In this document: in pieces, positions 63,463 to 64,000 of the stretch
Position numbering within the stretch: the first letter of the stretch is position 1
How the letters are laid out: each line of letters starts with the position of its first letter
NCBI RefSeq assembly: GCF_001044425.1
Contig: NZ_LFML01000022.1
Location: forward strand, 17,143-81,142
From: Streptomyces roseus
Lineage (GTDB): Bacteria; Actinomycetota; Actinomycetes; Streptomycetales; Streptomycetaceae
Direction of reading: 5' to 3'
DNA length: 64,000 nt
Made by a program: the position numbers and the translations under genes
Notes under the pieces: generated by a model
Databases searched by the model: none
Seen by the model: only the letters and a program-made list of their open reading frames with translations
What the model was told of the DNA's origin: nothing

Positions 63463-63490
63463 CGTCGTCACAACCTGTGCTGTGACGACG
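63463..63490 (-). promoter_or_regulatory. Inverted repeat in the crr leader
   Basis: CGTCGTCACA (63463-63472) and TGTGACGACG (63481-63490) form a perfect 10-bp stem with an 8-nt loop, 34 bp before the crr ATG. A second 10-bp palindrome, TGTCATGACA, lies at 63507-63516. These could act as attenuator or operator; no consensus regulator is recognised. Confidence 0.55.
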
Positions 63491-63578
63491 TACTTTCAGA
63501 AGGGTATGTCATGACACGTCCCGGTTCGCTCGGTGTGCACCCCGTGCAGGAGGGCACGCCACGCGACCGCGGCGACGT

Positions 63579-63594
63579 AGTGGACTAGACCATA
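63579..63594. promoter_or_regulatory. DasR-type box (dre) upstream of crr-ptsI
   Basis: AGTGGACTAGACCATA matches the dre pattern ACTGGTCTAGACCA with a half-site difference. The core GGACTAGACCA is identical to the chitinase box at 1229. DasR is known to control crr-ptsI in S. coelicolor. It lies about 150 bp before the crr ATG. Confidence 0.82.
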
Positions 63595-63699
63595 CGCCTG
63601 ATTCGATTTGCTTGGGCACCAAGGGGCCTGTACTGTCGTGACTCCCGCCGGGCCGTGCCGCGTGAACTTCTCGCGAACAGCCGATGGACGGGACTCCTC

Positions 63700-64000
63700 C
63701 TCATTCAGTAGCGATCTTGATCCGTGCTGCTCTTCCTATTGCCTTTTCGGTAATCGGGTGAGTGGTCAGGGAGACGGAAAAGCACTGATAGAGTCGGAAT
63801 CGCCGGAAAGGGAAAGCGCGAAAGCGAAGGACCTGGAAAGCGAGCGGGACTGACTCTGATAGAGTCGGAAACGCAAGAACGAAGAACGAAAGCCCGGAGG
63901 AAAGCCCCAGCGAGTGTTGCTGAGGGTGAGTACGAAGGAAGCGTCCGTTCCTTGAGAACTCAACAGCGTGCCAAAAATCAACGCCAGAAGTTGATACCCC
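63700..64000 (+). promoter_or_regulatory. rRNA operon promoter and 16S leader (gene beyond the edge)
   Basis: Two copies of GATAGAGTCGG give tandem -10 elements TAGAGT at 63789-63794 and 63860-63865. Downstream is the block TTGAGAACTCAACAGCGTGCC (63952-63972) and AAAAATCAACGCCAGAAG, the highly conserved leader before Streptomyces 16S rRNA. AT and A-rich runs set it off from the flanks. 16S itself is not in the window. No protein-coding gene is supported between 63430 and 64000. Confidence 0.88.

Noticed and set aside
63463..63490. A CRP-type binding site in the crr leader
   Set aside because: The TGTGA and TCACA halves are in the opposite arrangement (TCACA-N8-TGTGA), so the classical CRP site is not formed.
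63601..64000. Short protein frames in the right-hand end
   Set aside because: Codon bias is absent, and the sequence matches an rRNA promoter and leader region instead.

Overview
The window is very GC-rich actinobacterial chromosome, almost certainly Streptomyces. The signs are a strong G/C bias at third codon positions, frequent GTG and TTG starts with ATGA or GTGA stop/start overlaps, and typical Streptomyces genes: a DasR-type box, a SigR-type promoter before rbpA, a cvn conservon, a SCO1431-type small membrane protein, SPW, DUF6230 and DUF6114 proteins. From memory the order follows the S. coelicolor core region from about SCO1444 down to SCO1390. I see no insertion sequence, prophage, CRISPR array or tRNA. 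A conserved 16S rRNA leader begins at the right edge.

Left third (1-31.4 kb). A truncated GH18 chitinase with DasR-type repeats runs off the left edge. Divergently, an FMN riboswitch leads into ribD-ribE-ribM-ribAB-ribH, then hisE, hisG and a PH-domain protein. Two CNNM/CorC-type membrane proteins follow. Next come an EccA/CbxX-like AAA ATPase, a P-loop kinase, a secreted C39-type peptidase, small membrane proteins, a DUF6114/DUF6230 pair beside a TetR regulator, an acyl-CoA dehydrogenase and a PhyH dioxygenase. A lipocalin-like protein plus phosphotransferase operon comes next, then an Lrp/AsnC regulator, an amidohydrolase, polyprenol-phosphate mannose synthase, FxsA, RbpA, a UMF1 transporter and a glycerophosphodiesterase.

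Middle (31.4-47.4 kb). A MocR-type regulator is followed by an FtsK-like protein whose Walker A lysine is replaced by alanine, coupled to a tiny two-helix membrane protein. Ankyrin and HEAT-repeat proteins and a 5-oxoprolinase operon (pxpA-pxpB-pxpC) come next. The most striking locus is the three-gene set at 40.0-47.4 kb: a kleisin-like protein, a winged-helix MukE/JetB-like protein and a 1570-residue SMC/MukB-like ATPase. It resembles Wadjet or MksBEF but has no JetD/MksG nuclease gene beside it. A 30-bp triplicate and a 60-codon reading frame bridge its first two genes.

Right third (47.4-64 kb). A conservon (NIT-domain kinase, roadblock, DUF742, GTPase) is followed by a DUF35/SCP2-type thiolase pair, an Mpo1-like protein, a Nudix hydrolase, a GH31 glycosidase, acetoacetyl-CoA ligase, an unrecognised protein, and the PTS genes ptsI and crr under a DasR-type box. 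The last 300 bp carry rRNA-type promoters and leader.

Two regulatory links stand out. The DasR-type core GGACTAGACCA occurs before both the chitinase and crr, fitting co-regulation of chitin/GlcNAc use and sugar uptake. A palindrome TATCTGACGTAYCGTCA occurs before both the 21.4-kb operon and the DUF35-thiolase pair, suggesting one acyl-CoA-type regulon.
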